From NCBI RefSeq assembly GCF_016894345.1, contig NZ_CP069798.1, forward strand, positions 2,501,385 to 2,565,384: DNA of 64,000 nt. The letters are read 5' to 3'. The position numbers were made by a program, and so were the translations under genes. Origin of the DNA: Paralysiella testudinis (lineage in GTDB: Bacteria > Pseudomonadota > Gammaproteobacteria > Burkholderiales > Neisseriaceae). The notes under the pieces are model-generated. The model was not told where the DNA came from and searched no databases. It was given only the letters and a program-made list of their open reading frames with translations. Each line of letters begins with the position of its first letter. Position 1 is the stretch's first letter. This document shows, piece after piece, positions 46,019 to 54,448 of this stretch.

Positions 46019-47367
46019 GCCGCCGTACCGCCGCTATTGGCACTGGCGGCTTTTTTGCGTGGCCTGCGGCGGCGTTTTTTTACTTCGCCGCTGTCGGTTG
46101 TTGGAGCCGCTTGGCTCATCTGTTGGCGATCTTCTTCCGAGGCTGCCTGAAACTGTTGCCACCATTGCGCCAATTCGGCAGGCACTTCATTCAATTCGGT
46201 GCGCAACAGCAAAAAGTCGTAGGCGGCGCGAAAACGCGGCTGCGTGAGCAATTTAAACGGCCGCGCGCCACGGCGGTGTTCAAATTGGGTTTGCAATACC
46301 CAAATTTCGCGCATGGTGGCCGAATAGCGCTGCGGCACGCCCCAACCGCGATCCATCTGCCCGCGCACATCGGCAATGGCGCTATTCAATGCTGCCGCCG
46401 CACGCATACCTTGCTGCTGATAGTCTGCCCACGCCGCCGCCACTTGCGGCCACAGCACCGCCGCCAACACAAAACCCACCGACACCGATTTGTCGGCACG
46501 CAGCCGCGCATCGGTGCTGTTGAGCGACAAAGCAGCGATATTGTGCGCATCTTCTGCCGCCGCGGGCGCCAACACATCCAACAGCGGATGCACTTGGCCG
46601 TTTAAGCCCAGCTTTTCCAGCTGGCGCAAACACGCCCGCGCATGGCCGGAAAAAATGATTTTCATCACTTCGTCCACCAGCCGCGCCAGCGGCTCTTGGC
46701 GGATTAAATGGGCGTAGTCGGCAATCGGCGCGGCGGTGTTCGGCACCACCTCAAAGCCAAGCTTGCCCGACAAACGCGCCGCGCGCAGAATGCGCACCGG
46801 GTCTTCCTGGTAACGCGCCGCCGCATCGCCTATCATCACCAAACGGCGGGCACGCACATCGGCCACGCCGTTTTGGTAATCCACCACCACCTGCCGCACG
46901 GGGTCGTAATAAAGCGCGTTGCAGGTAAAGTCGCGGCGCAGCGCATCTTGCTGCTGATTGCCGTAGCTGGCGTCTTTCATGATGCGCCCCTGTTCGTTGT
47001 GGGTGTGCGCATCACCGCCGCGATAAGTGGTCACTTCAATCGTTTCCGGCCCCACCATCACATGCACAATCGGAAAACGCCGCCCGATAATGCGGCTGCG
47101 GCGGAAAATCTTGCGCACTTCTTCCGGCGTGGCATCGGTGGCCACATCAAAGTCTTTTGGCTCCAGCCCCAGCAGCAAATCGCGTACCGCACCGCCCACC
47201 ACATAAGCCTCAAATCCGGCCTGGTGCAAACGCTTAACCACTTTTTCCGCCGCAAAGCTAAGCATGTCCACACGAATACGGTGTTCGGCAAACGGCAACA
47301 CCACCTTCTGCGCCCGCGCGGCGGTTTTCTTTCCGGGTAAAACTTTATGCAGCCATTTTTTCAACAT
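46015..47367 (-). CDS. pcnB: Poly(A) polymerase I
   Basis: A 450-residue nucleotidyltransferase. The signature is AYVVGGAVRDLLLGLEPKDF with DVATDATPEEV (catalytic aspartates), then RIIGRRFPIVHV, FTCNALYYDP and EDPVRILRAARLSGKLGF. A basic tail (KKRRRRPRKK) probably binds RNA. It adds poly(A) to RNA to promote decay. The tRNA nucleotidyltransferase is related but lacks this tail. The ATG at 47367 is chosen; no clear ribosome-binding site is visible. Confidence 0.92.
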   Translation of the reverse strand: MLKKWLHKVLPGKKTAARAQKVVLPFAEHRIRVDMLSFAAEKVVKRLHQAGFEAYVVGGAVRDLLLGLEPKDFDVATDATPEEVRKIFRRSRIIGRRFPIVHVMVGPETIEVTTYRGGDAHTHNEQGRIMKDASYGNQQQDALRRDFTCNALYYDPVRQVVVDYQNGVADVRARRLVMIGDAAARYQEDPVRILRAARLSGKLGFEVVPNTAAPIADYAHLIRQEPLARLVDEVMKIIFSGHARACLRQLEKLGLNGQVHPLLDVLAPAAAEDAHNIAALSLNSTDARLRADKSVSVGFVLAAVLWPQVAAAWADYQQQGMRAAAALNSAIADVRGQMDRGWGVPQRYSATMREIWVLQTQFEHRRGARPFKLLTQPRFRAAYDFLLLRTELNEVPAELAQWWQQFQAASEEDRQQMSQAAPTTDSGEVKKRRRRPRKKAASANSGGTAA

Positions 47368-47611
47368 AATAAGCAAGTGAGCCTGTGTGCGAAGTAGAGA
47401 TTCGTTTGAATTTTGAATAATGCCATATCAAATGATTAAGGCTGCCTGAAACAAACCCTAAAACCGGCCGCCATCATAAAAAAATGCTGGCCGGGCAAAA
47501 CCGCCACAGTATACCATAGCCCATCAGCACCCGCAGTGGCTGCCCGCGCGGCAATGCTTCACCCCACCGCCCGCCTCGGCTATAATCGCAGCCAACCTCT
47601 GTTTTCTAATC

Positions 47612-47711
47612 GCAAAGAAACTAAATAATCCTACAGCGTTGACTCGCCTTGCCGTACTAGATGTACTGTCTGCGGCTCGCCGCCTTGCATGATTTATTTA
47701 TTTTCTTTGCT
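47612..47711. repeat. Family B element copy 2
   Basis: About 100 bp with inverted ends (GCAAAGAAACTAAATAATCC and GATTTATTTATTTTCTTTGC) and the core GTACTAGATGTACTGTCTGC shared with families B and C. It ends 38 bp upstream of the DUF3460 gene. The remainder of 47368-47748 has an uptake word and AT-rich sequence but no gene. Confidence 0.75.
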
Positions 47712-47748
47712 ATATCATCGTTTATCTTTATTAAAAAGAGCATCCGCC

Positions 47749-47934
47749 ATGTATCAATACCAATCCGACACCACCCAATTTCTCAACCAATACCTGCAAG
47801 AAAACCCGGAAGTGGCCGCCGAGCGCTTGGATAACCGCGCCATACTGTGGGATGTGGAACTCAGCCCGGAGGAGCAATCCGATTTTGCCGCCGCCGCACT
47901 GCCGAAAAAACCCTACGCCTACCAGCCCGACTAA
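47749..47934 (+). CDS. DUF3460 family small protein
   Basis: A 61-residue protein, MYQYQSDTTQFLNQYLQENP followed by EVAAERLDNRAILWDVELS and a Pro-rich tail (LPKKPYAYQPD). It matches the DUF3460 family of beta-proteobacteria, which has no known function. Only a weak AGAG precedes the ATG. A family B repeat lies just upstream and an O-methyltransferase gene starts 15 bp downstream. Confidence 0.85.
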   Translation: MYQYQSDTTQFLNQYLQENPEVAAERLDNRAILWDVELSPEEQSDFAAAALPKKPYAYQPD

Positions 47935-47948
47935 ACCCGCAGGCACTG

Positions 47949-48614
47949 ATGAGCCATCAAAGCTGGGGCATCCGGCCCGATTTGCAAGCTTATTTGCAGC
48001 ACATCAACGGCGGCGAAGCGCCGGTATTGCAGGCCATCCGCGCCGAAACCGCCCGCCACCGCAAAGGGCGGATGCACATCGCACCGGAGCAGGCACAAAC
48101 ACTGGTTTGGCTGGCACACTTGCTTAAAGCACAGCATTATCTGGAAGTGGGTGTGTTCACCGGCTACAGCAGCACCGCCATGGCATTGGCGCTGCCTGAA
48201 CACGGCCGCATCACCGCTTGCGACATCAGCGTTACCTTCACCGACATTGCCCGCCGCTATTGGCAGGAAGCCGGCGTAGCGCACAAAATCGATTTGGTCT
48301 TGCAGCCCGCCTTAATCACGCTGGACAACTTACTGGCGCAAGGCCGCCACAACCACTACGACTTGGCTCTGATTGATGCCGATAAACCGCCCACACCGCA
48401 CTATTTTGAGCGCTGCTTGCAACTGGTGCGTCCCGGTGGCGTGATTGCCATCGACAACGTATTACTCAACGGCCGCGTACTGCACCACAACCACAACGAC
48501 CCGCCCAGCGTGGCCATTTTGCGCCAATTCAATGCCGGCCTAGTGCACGATGCGCGCATTGTTCCGCTCACCTTGCCGGTGGGCGACGGCCTAACCTTAT
48601 TGCTCAAACAATAA
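47949..48614 (+). CDS. SAM-dependent O-methyltransferase (family 3)
   Basis: A 221-residue methyltransferase resembling the catechol/caffeoyl-CoA O-methyltransferase family. It has HYLEVGVFTGYSSTAMALAL (motif I), GRITACDISVTFTDIARRYW, YDLALIDADKPPTPHYFERC (metal-binding Asp) and GGVIAIDNVLLNGRVL. It probably methylates a small phenolic substrate. The ATG at 47949 follows the DUF3460 gene by 15 bp. Confidence 0.9.
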   Translation: MSHQSWGIRPDLQAYLQHINGGEAPVLQAIRAETARHRKGRMHIAPEQAQTLVWLAHLLKAQHYLEVGVFTGYSSTAMALALPEHGRITACDISVTFTDIARRYWQEAGVAHKIDLVLQPALITLDNLLAQGRHNHYDLALIDADKPPTPHYFERCLQLVRPGGVIAIDNVLLNGRVLHHNHNDPPSVAILRQFNAGLVHDARIVPLTLPVGDGLTLLLKQ

Positions 48615-48645
48615 CATCCGTTTAAACACAAACTAAAGGTTTGCC

Positions 48646-49332
48646 ATGCACATCCGCCCCTGCCCCACCCCCTCTGCCCTACTCAGTACCTTGGCATTAG
48701 CGGGCTTGCTACTAGGCGGCTGCGCCCATACCCAGCCTGCACCACCCACGCAGCCCGGCAATGATGTCACCACGGCAGCCAACCCATATCCCGACAACCC
48801 GGCCAAACCCACACCAACTTGGGCGCGTGCCGATGAAGTGGCGGCCTTGCAACACGAAATGGCCAGCTTGCGCCAGCAAGTCGCCGAGATTCAGCAGCAA
48901 CAAACCGCCTTAAGCCAGCTTTTGTCCGCCCGCACGGCCTTGGCCAGCGCCCCCACCGACACTGCCGCCCCGTCAAGCAGCCGCTTGCAGCAAGCGCAAC
49001 AGCAATACCGCGCCGGTTTATATGCCCAAGCCGTGCGCAGCCTGGCCGGTGCCGATGGCGGCGGTAACGGCGATGCCGAAGCGCAAAGCAGCATGTATCT
49101 GCTGCTGCAAAGCCACCACCGCCTGAATAATTGCGAATCGGTGATTAACATCGGCAACCGCTTTGCCGGGCGCTTCGCCCGCAATCCGCAAGCCGCCGAA
49201 GCGCTGTGGCTGGTGGGGCAATGCCAATGGCAAATGCAACAACAAGACATCGCCCGCGACACTTGGCGCAAAATCATCCGCACTTATCCGGACAGCGCCG
49301 CCGCCAAACGGGCAGCACAGCGTTTGAAATAA
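48646..49332 (+). CDS. Lipoprotein with coiled coil and TPR-like C-terminus
   Basis: A 228-residue lipoprotein: signal LSTLALAGLLLGGC (lipobox LGGC), then a Pro-rich linker. A coiled coil follows at about residues 63-90 (EVAALQHEMASLRQQVAEIQ). The C-terminal part has TPR-like helices (QQAQQQYRAGLYAQAVRSLA, LQSHHRLNNCESVINIGNRF, ALWLVGQCQWQMQQQDIARD). The architecture resembles YbgF/CpoB, but no Tol-Pal genes are adjacent and the order of parts is common to several envelope proteins. Function uncertain. Confidence 0.75.
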   Translation: MHIRPCPTPSALLSTLALAGLLLGGCAHTQPAPPTQPGNDVTTAANPYPDNPAKPTPTWARADEVAALQHEMASLRQQVAEIQQQQTALSQLLSARTALASAPTDTAAPSSSRLQQAQQQYRAGLYAQAVRSLAGADGGGNGDAEAQSSMYLLLQSHHRLNNCESVINIGNRFAGRFARNPQAAEALWLVGQCQWQMQQQDIARDTWRKIIRTYPDSAAAKRAAQRLK

Positions 49333-49508
49333 TTGAAATTACGCACCTGTATCCAGTGTCATTATTTTGTTTAGGCTGCCTGAAGCACGCAAATGGGTTA
49401 CCGAATCCGGTTCGGTAATAACAGATTTTATATTTCAGGCAGCCTTACTTAAGTGCGTACGTAACTTCGTGAAATAATACACACCCAATATCCCACCAAG
49501 GAACACAT

Positions 49509-50000
49509 ATGATTGAAGTTGGCATCATTATGGGCAGCAACAGCGATTGGCCGGTGATGGAGCACGCCGCCCGTTTTCTGCAACAGTTTGGCGTGGGCTA
49601 CGAAGCCCGCGTGGTTTCCGCCCACCGCACCCCCGATTTGATGTTTGAATACGCCCACAGCGCCCGCGAGCGCGGCATCAAGGCGATTATTGCCGGTGCG
49701 GGCGGCGCCGCACACCTGCCGGGCATGGTGGCCGCCAAAACCACCGTGCCGGTGCTGGGCGTGCCGGTGCCGAGCAAATACCTGCGCGGTGAAGATTCTT
49801 TATTGTCGATTGTGCAAATGCCCAAAGGCGTGCCGGTGGCCACTTTTGCGATTGGCGAAGCCGGTGCCGCCAACGCCGCCTTGTTTGCCATTGCCTTACT
49901 GGCCAACCACAACGCAGATTTGGCGCAGCAATTGGCCGACTTCCGCACCCGCCAACAACAAAACGTGCTGGAAATGAGCTTACCGCCGGTGCAGGATTAA
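49509..50000 (+). CDS. purE: N5-carboxyaminoimidazole ribonucleotide mutase
   Basis: A 163-residue class I PurE. The motifs [55 protein letters not shown] and [20 protein letters not shown] place it in purine synthesis, converting N5-CAIR to CAIR. purK is not adjacent. A terminator follows at 50032. Confidence 0.97.
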   Translation: MIEVGIIMGSNSDWPVMEHAARFLQQFGVGYEARVVSAHRTPDLMFEYAHSARERGIKAIIAGAGGAAHLPGMVAAKTTVPVLGVPVPSKYLRGEDSLLSIVQMPKGVPVATFAIGEAGAANAALFAIALLANHNADLAQQLADFRTRQQQNVLEMSLPPVQD

Positions 50001-50031
50001 ACCGCCGCTGTTTACGATTAAGCTAAGCAGC

Positions 50032-50068
50032 AAAAGCGAAAACCGCCCATGGGCGGCTTTCGCTTTTA
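50032..50068 (+). terminator. Terminator after purE
   Basis: AAAAGCGAAAACCGCCC pairs with GGGCGGCTTTCGCTTTT, forming a long stem with few mismatches, followed by a T-rich stretch. Confidence 0.92.
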
Positions 50069-50173
50069 TTTTTGCATCAAGATGATTTTTTCAGGCAGCC
50101 TCAATCAATTTAAACTAAAAACCATGCAAAATTAAGATATTAAGGCTGCCTGAAACCCAACCCGCTTTATCAC

Positions 50174-52465
50174 TCAAACATCGGCCTGTGCCAATTTTTT
50201 CGATGCCGGCCGTGCCTGCCCAAACCGCAGCACCACTTCGTCTTTTTTGCTGTTGTAGTCGATGAGCACCTCCCCGCCTTCGGCCAAATGGCCAAACAGC
50301 AATTCGTCGGCCAAAGCTTTGCGGATGCGGTCTTGAATCAGGCGGTGCATCGGGCGGGCGCCCATGGCGGCATCAAAGCCTTTGTCGGCCAAGAATTGGC
50401 GTAAGGCCGGGGTAAATGTGGCTTCCACTTGGCGGCTGAGCAATTGCTGCTCCAGTGCCAGCAGGAATTTATCCACCACGCGCACAATCACTGCAGTGTT
50501 TAAGGGTGCAAACGGAATCACCGCATCCAAGCGGTTGCGGAATTCCGGCGTAAACGCTTTTTGTACCGCGCCCATGCTGTCGGCCGCCTCGCGCCGGCCG
50601 GTAAAGCCCAAATGCGGCCGCGCCAAATCGGCGGCACCGGCGTTGCTGGTCATAATAATCACGATATTGCGAAAATCGGCGCTGCGCCCGTTGTTGTCGG
50701 TGAGGGTGCCGTAGTCCATCACTTGCAGCAACACATTAAAAATATCCGGATGCGCTTTTTCGATTTCGTCCAACAACAACACGCTGAAAGGATGCTTGTT
50801 CACCGCCTCGGTGAGCAAGCCGCCCTGCTCAAAGCCCACATAGCCCGGCGGCGAGCCAATCAGGCGCGACACCGCGTGGCGCTCCATGTATTCGGACATA
50901 TCAAAACGCTGCAAAGGCACGCCCAAAGAATAGGCCAGTTGTTTGGCCACTTCGGTTTTGCCCACGCCGGTGGGGCCGGTAAACAAAAAGCTGCCGATGG
51001 GCTTATCGGGCTGTGCTAAGCCTGAGCGCGCCATTTTTACCGCCGCCACCAAGGTTTCGATGGCCATATCTTGGCCGAATACCATGTTTTTTAAATCGCG
51101 CGCCAAAAACTGCAATACTTGTTTGTCGTCGTGCGACACGGTTTTGGCGGGAATCCGAGCCACTTTGGCCACAATCGCTTCGATTTCAGCCTTGCCGATG
51201 GTTTTGCGCTGCTTCGATTTGGGCAAGGTTTTTTGGGCGGCGGCGGCTTCGTCGATCACATCAATGGCTTTGTCGGGCAAAAAGCGTTCGTTGATGTAGC
51301 GTGCCGACAATTCCGCTGCGGCCTGCAAGGCGGCATGGGTGTAGCGCACTTGGTGAAAGCCTTCAAACACCGGCTTTAAGCCTTTTAAAATGGCCACGGT
51401 TTCTTCTATGCTCGGCTCCACCACATCGATTTTTTGAAAGCGGCGGCTTAAGGCGTGGTCTTTGTCAAAAATGGTGCGGTATTCGTTGTAAGTGGTGGCG
51501 CCAATGCAGCGCAAGCTGCCTTTGGCCAAGGCCGGTTTGAGCAGATTAGACGCATCCATGGTGCCGCCGGACACGCTGCCTGCGCCGATAATGGTGTGGA
51601 TTTCATCCACAAACAGCACCGCCCGCTCCAATTGCGCCAGCTCTTTGAGCACGGCTTTCATGCGTGCTTCAAAATCACCACGGTATTTGGTGCCCGCCAA
51701 TAAAGCGCCCATGTCCAGCGAAAACACCACCGCACCTTTAAGCTCATCCGGTGCCATGTCGTTGACCAAGCGGTAGGCCAAACCTTCGGCCAACGCGGTT
51801 TTGCCCACACCCGCCTCGCCCACCAGCAAAGGGTTGTTTTTGCGGCGGCGGCACAGGGTTTGCAACAGGCGCTGCATTTCTTCGCTGCGGCCAATCAAAG
51901 GGTCAATGCGTCCGGCCAAGGCCTCGCGATTGAGGTTCACCGTATATTGGCTCAAGGCACTGGGTGGTGCTTTTTCTTGCTTGGCCTGCTCTTGCGACTC
52001 TGATGCGGCGGGCGCCGCGTCGTGCAGATGCTCGGGGCCGTGGGCAATATAGCGCAACACATCCAAACGGCTCACCGATTGCAAATCCAGAAAATACACC
52101 GCATGGCTGTCTTTTTCCGACATCACCGCCACCAGCACATCAACCGGCGATACTTCGTCTTTATCGGCCGACTGCACATGCACCATCGCCCGCTGCAACA
52201 CGCGCTGGAAACCCAACGACGGCTGGGTTTCCACCTTGTCCATCAGATGCTGGGGCACGGTGGGGGTGTTTTCAATAATGCTGCTGGCCAGCTGCTCGCT
52301 CAAAAGGGCAAAGTCCACGCCCACGCCATTGAGAATTTCGGCCACGTCATCGCTGCGCTCCATCAGCGCCAACAGCAAATGCTCCACCCCGATAAATTCC
52401 TGCTGCTGCGCACGGGCGCGGGTGTAAGCGTATTGCAGTATTTTTTCCAGTTGCGCGGAAATCAT
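50174..52465 (-). CDS. clpA: ATP-dependent Clp protease ATPase subunit ClpA
   Basis: A 763-residue Hsp100 unfoldase. The N domain (MISAQLEKILQYAYTRARAQ) is followed by AAA-1 with GEAGVGKTALAEGLAYRL and VLFVDEIHTIIGAG, and AAA-2 with [19 protein letters not shown] and LLLDEIEKAHPDIFN. Unlike ClpB it lacks a long middle coiled coil. It feeds substrates to ClpP, whose gene is not here. The ClpS adaptor gene lies 128 bp upstream on the same strand, as in E. coli. Confidence 0.97.
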   Translation of the reverse strand: MISAQLEKILQYAYTRARAQQQEFIGVEHLLLALMERSDDVAEILNGVGVDFALLSEQLASSIIENTPTVPQHLMDKVETQPSLGFQRVLQRAMVHVQSADKDEVSPVDVLVAVMSEKDSHAVYFLDLQSVSRLDVLRYIAHGPEHLHDAAPAASESQEQAKQEKAPPSALSQYTVNLNREALAGRIDPLIGRSEEMQRLLQTLCRRRKNNPLLVGEAGVGKTALAEGLAYRLVNDMAPDELKGAVVFSLDMGALLAGTKYRGDFEARMKAVLKELAQLERAVLFVDEIHTIIGAGSVSGGTMDASNLLKPALAKGSLRCIGATTYNEYRTIFDKDHALSRRFQKIDVVEPSIEETVAILKGLKPVFEGFHQVRYTHAALQAAAELSARYINERFLPDKAIDVIDEAAAAQKTLPKSKQRKTIGKAEIEAIVAKVARIPAKTVSHDDKQVLQFLARDLKNMVFGQDMAIETLVAAVKMARSGLAQPDKPIGSFLFTGPTGVGKTEVAKQLAYSLGVPLQRFDMSEYMERHAVSRLIGSPPGYVGFEQGGLLTEAVNKHPFSVLLLDEIEKAHPDIFNVLLQVMDYGTLTDNNGRSADFRNIVIIMTSNAGAADLARPHLGFTGRREAADSMGAVQKAFTPEFRNRLDAVIPFAPLNTAVIVRVVDKFLLALEQQLLSRQVEATFTPALRQFLADKGFDAAMGARPMHRLIQDRIRKALADELLFGHLAEGGEVLIDYNSKKDEVVLRFGQARPASKKLAQADV

Positions 52466-52593
52466 CGAAACCTCCTGTGTGTGCAGATGCGTGGTGTGGC
52501 TGCCGATTTAAAATGCATGGTGTTTCAGGCAGCCTTTAAAGCGTGTCAGTAAGCCTATCGGCAAAAAGCTATATGGTTGCAATATACACGGCT

Positions 52594-52911
52594 TCAAGCC
52601 GCTTCCACCACACACTTAAGCGGATACGCCTCAGCTTGGGCGCGGTCGTGCACCTGCCGGCATTTGCTCTGGGCAATGTCTTTTTGGTATACCCCGCACA
52701 CACCACGCCCTTCATGATGCACCAGCAACATCACCGCAGAAGCTTGCGTAGGCGGCAGTAAAAAAATTTCGGTGAGCACCAGCACCACAAAATCCATCGG
52801 CGTATAGTCGTCATTCAGCAACACCACTTTATACCGCTGCGGCGGCGGCACATGGGCTGGGGCTTGGTTTGAATTGGTGCGGGTTTGGTGCTTGATGTTG
52901 ATGGCAGGCAT
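52594..52911 (-). CDS. clpS: ATP-dependent Clp protease adaptor ClpS
   Basis: A 105-residue adaptor. The N-terminal tail (about 25 residues) is followed by YKVVLLNDDYTPMDFVVLVL, with the Asn-Asp-Asp of the N-degron pocket, LLVHHEGRGVCGVYQKDIAQ and EAYPLKCVVE at the end. It delivers N-degron proteins to ClpA. It precedes clpA. Confidence 0.96.
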   Translation of the reverse strand: MPAINIKHQTRTNSNQAPAHVPPPQRYKVVLLNDDYTPMDFVVLVLTEIFLLPPTQASAVMLLVHHEGRGVCGVYQKDIAQSKCRQVHDRAQAEAYPLKCVVEAA

Positions 52912-52995
52912 TGTGGTCTATCATGTCTTTTTAAAAATATTTGTCGGTTTTTTGTCGTATTCTGATGTAATTTCACCCTCTTTGTAAAACATTAC

Positions 52996-53024
52996 TTGAC
53001 GCACACCCCCAACCTAGGTAAAAC
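52996..53024 (+). promoter_or_regulatory. Promoter of the cold-shock gene
   Basis: TTGACG (52996-53001) and TAAAAC (53019-53024) with a 17-bp spacer. It leaves a 5' untranslated leader of roughly 110 bases before the csp gene, typical of thermosensing csp mRNAs. Confidence 0.55.
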
Positions 53025-53142
53025 GACTAACAGCAAGCAAGGCAGAACCCCAAAACATGGTGTTTGTACTTCACGTCGAATCAGTGATTTGAGCAATGCC
53101 GCTTCGCATTTTGTTTAATTGTTTTTAGTATAGGAAGTTTCA

Positions 53143-53346
53143 ATGGCGACTGGTATTGTTAAGTGGTTTAACGACGCTAAAGGTTTCGGTTTTATCACTC
53201 CGGACGAAGGTGGTGAAGATTTGTTTGCGCATTTCTCTGCCATTAACATGAATGGTTTTAAAACCCTGAAAGAAGGTCAACGTGTGTCTTTTGAAGTGAC
53301 CACTGGCCCGAAAGGCAAACAAGCCTCTAATATTCAGGCAGCTTAA
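53143..53346 (+). CDS. cspA: Cold shock protein, CspA family
   Basis: A 67-residue cold-shock domain protein with the RNP1 and RNP2 motifs [11 protein letters not shown] and [10 protein letters not shown]. It binds single-stranded RNA and DNA and acts as an RNA chaperone. AGGAAG precedes the ATG. Its long leader is probably a cold-sensing structure. The coding end overlaps TTCAGGCAGC, almost an uptake word. Confidence 0.96.
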   Translation: MATGIVKWFNDAKGFGFITPDEGGEDLFAHFSAINMNGFKTLKEGQRVSFEVTTGPKGKQASNIQAA

Positions 53347-53384
53347 TGGTTCGGCGGCTTAGGCCGCCAAGCCCATTGCCCGAC

Positions 53385-53408
53385 ATGGCAGGTATTCTTA
53401 CCTGCCAT
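53385..53408 (+). terminator. Terminator after the csp gene
   Basis: ATGGCAGGTA pairs with TACCTGCCAT, followed by a T-rich run. An additional hairpin GGCGGC/GCCGCC lies at 53353-53368. Confidence 0.8.
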
Positions 53409-53457
53409 TTATTATTTGGTTTTTCGATTTCACTACTTTATTAAATTGGCGTGGTTT

Positions 53458-53691
53458 ATGTCTGCCACTTCTTTACCGCTTGGCCTCTACCGCCACTACA
53501 AAGGCCGCCATTATCAGCTATTGCATGTGGCGCGCCATTCGGAAACCGAAGAATTATTGGCGGTGTACCGCGCGCTGTATGGTGACTTTGGCGTATGGGT
53601 GCGGCCATTGGCCATGTTTGGTGAAACCGTAACGCTAAACGGCCACAGTATTCCCCGCTTTGCCTATATCGGCGATAAACAGCAAACATAA
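53458..53691 (+). CDS. DUF1653 family protein
   Basis: A 77-residue protein: GLYRHYKGRHYQLLHVARHS, ETEELLAVYRALYGDFGVWV and RPLAMFGETV. It matches the DUF1653 family along its length; no function is established. No signal or membrane segment is present. The ATG at 53458 is chosen because the upstream frame does not fit the family. A terminator follows at once. Confidence 0.9.
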   Translation: MSATSLPLGLYRHYKGRHYQLLHVARHSETEELLAVYRALYGDFGVWVRPLAMFGETVTLNGHSIPRFAYIGDKQQT

Positions 53692-53720
53692 AAATACCGC
53701 TCTCACAGAAGCGGTATTTT
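53691..53720 (+). terminator. Terminator after the DUF1653 gene
   Basis: AAAATACCGCTTC-like arm (AAAATACCGC) pairs with GCGGTATTTT, with a T-rich tail. It starts at the stop codon. Confidence 0.85.
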
Positions 53721-53778
53721 ATTTTCAGTACTCAATTCAGGTTGCCTCAAAGGCTGCCTGAAAGCGGATTACGGGTAT

Positions 53779-54153
53779 TCACGCCTTAAAGTGGCGGTCG
53801 GCATCTCTCAGCGCCCGGCGTGCCAAGGCCAGATTGGCTTTGGATTTGTCTAACACCGAGAATACAAACAAGCCCGGGTAGCTTTTCATCGGCCGTAGCA
53901 GATAATAATACATACCCAAGGTAATCAGCATATCTTCAATCTCATCATCCTGGCCGTCTTTTTCGTGCAGCAAGGCAATGGATTTGATTTCGGCCCGCAT
54001 AATCTCGGTATTGCCGATGGATAGAATATCCAAGTCAATCGTACCCACACTGCGCCCGTCCAGCAACATGCCGCTTTCATAGTCTACAATTGCACAAGCC
54101 AGCGTGCCGCGCATACCCACCAGCTCTTCAATCACCTGCTCAAAATTCACCAT
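53779..54153 (-). CDS. Roadblock/LC7-like protein
   Basis: A 124-residue protein, VNFEQVIEELVGMRGTLACA, with VDYESGMLLDG, IKSIALLHEKDGQDDEIEDM and LRPMKSYPGLFVFSVLDKSK. The pattern resembles roadblock/LC7 proteins, which often regulate GTPases; family membership is uncertain. No GTPase gene adjoins it here. No signal peptide is visible. It is divergent from recC, 295 bp away, and that gap shows nothing recognisable. Confidence 0.7.
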   Translation of the reverse strand: MVNFEQVIEELVGMRGTLACAIVDYESGMLLDGRSVGTIDLDILSIGNTEIMRAEIKSIALLHEKDGQDDEIEDMLITLGMYYYLLRPMKSYPGLFVFSVLDKSKANLALARRALRDADRHFKA

Positions 54154-54448
54154 ATCGCTAAACTTCCCTAGTTGCTGTCATCCACACCCGGCGGCAAGCT
54201 TTAACCGCATAGGCACAAATCAATGTCTTTCCATCAAGATGGCGTATTGTGCATATTTTTACCTTTTCTGACTAGTTTTAAATCGGCATTTAACCATACG
54301 CCATCCGGCCTAACTCGCCCTTTTTTGCATTGAATCAAAGTTTAAGCATCCTTATTGCTGCGTTGTTGCTTTGCTCATCAAAGCGCTCAGTATCAAAAGC
54401 CCGCTTTATCCGCCATAATAAACTCCTTTGCCCAGCCTTTCTGCCGCC

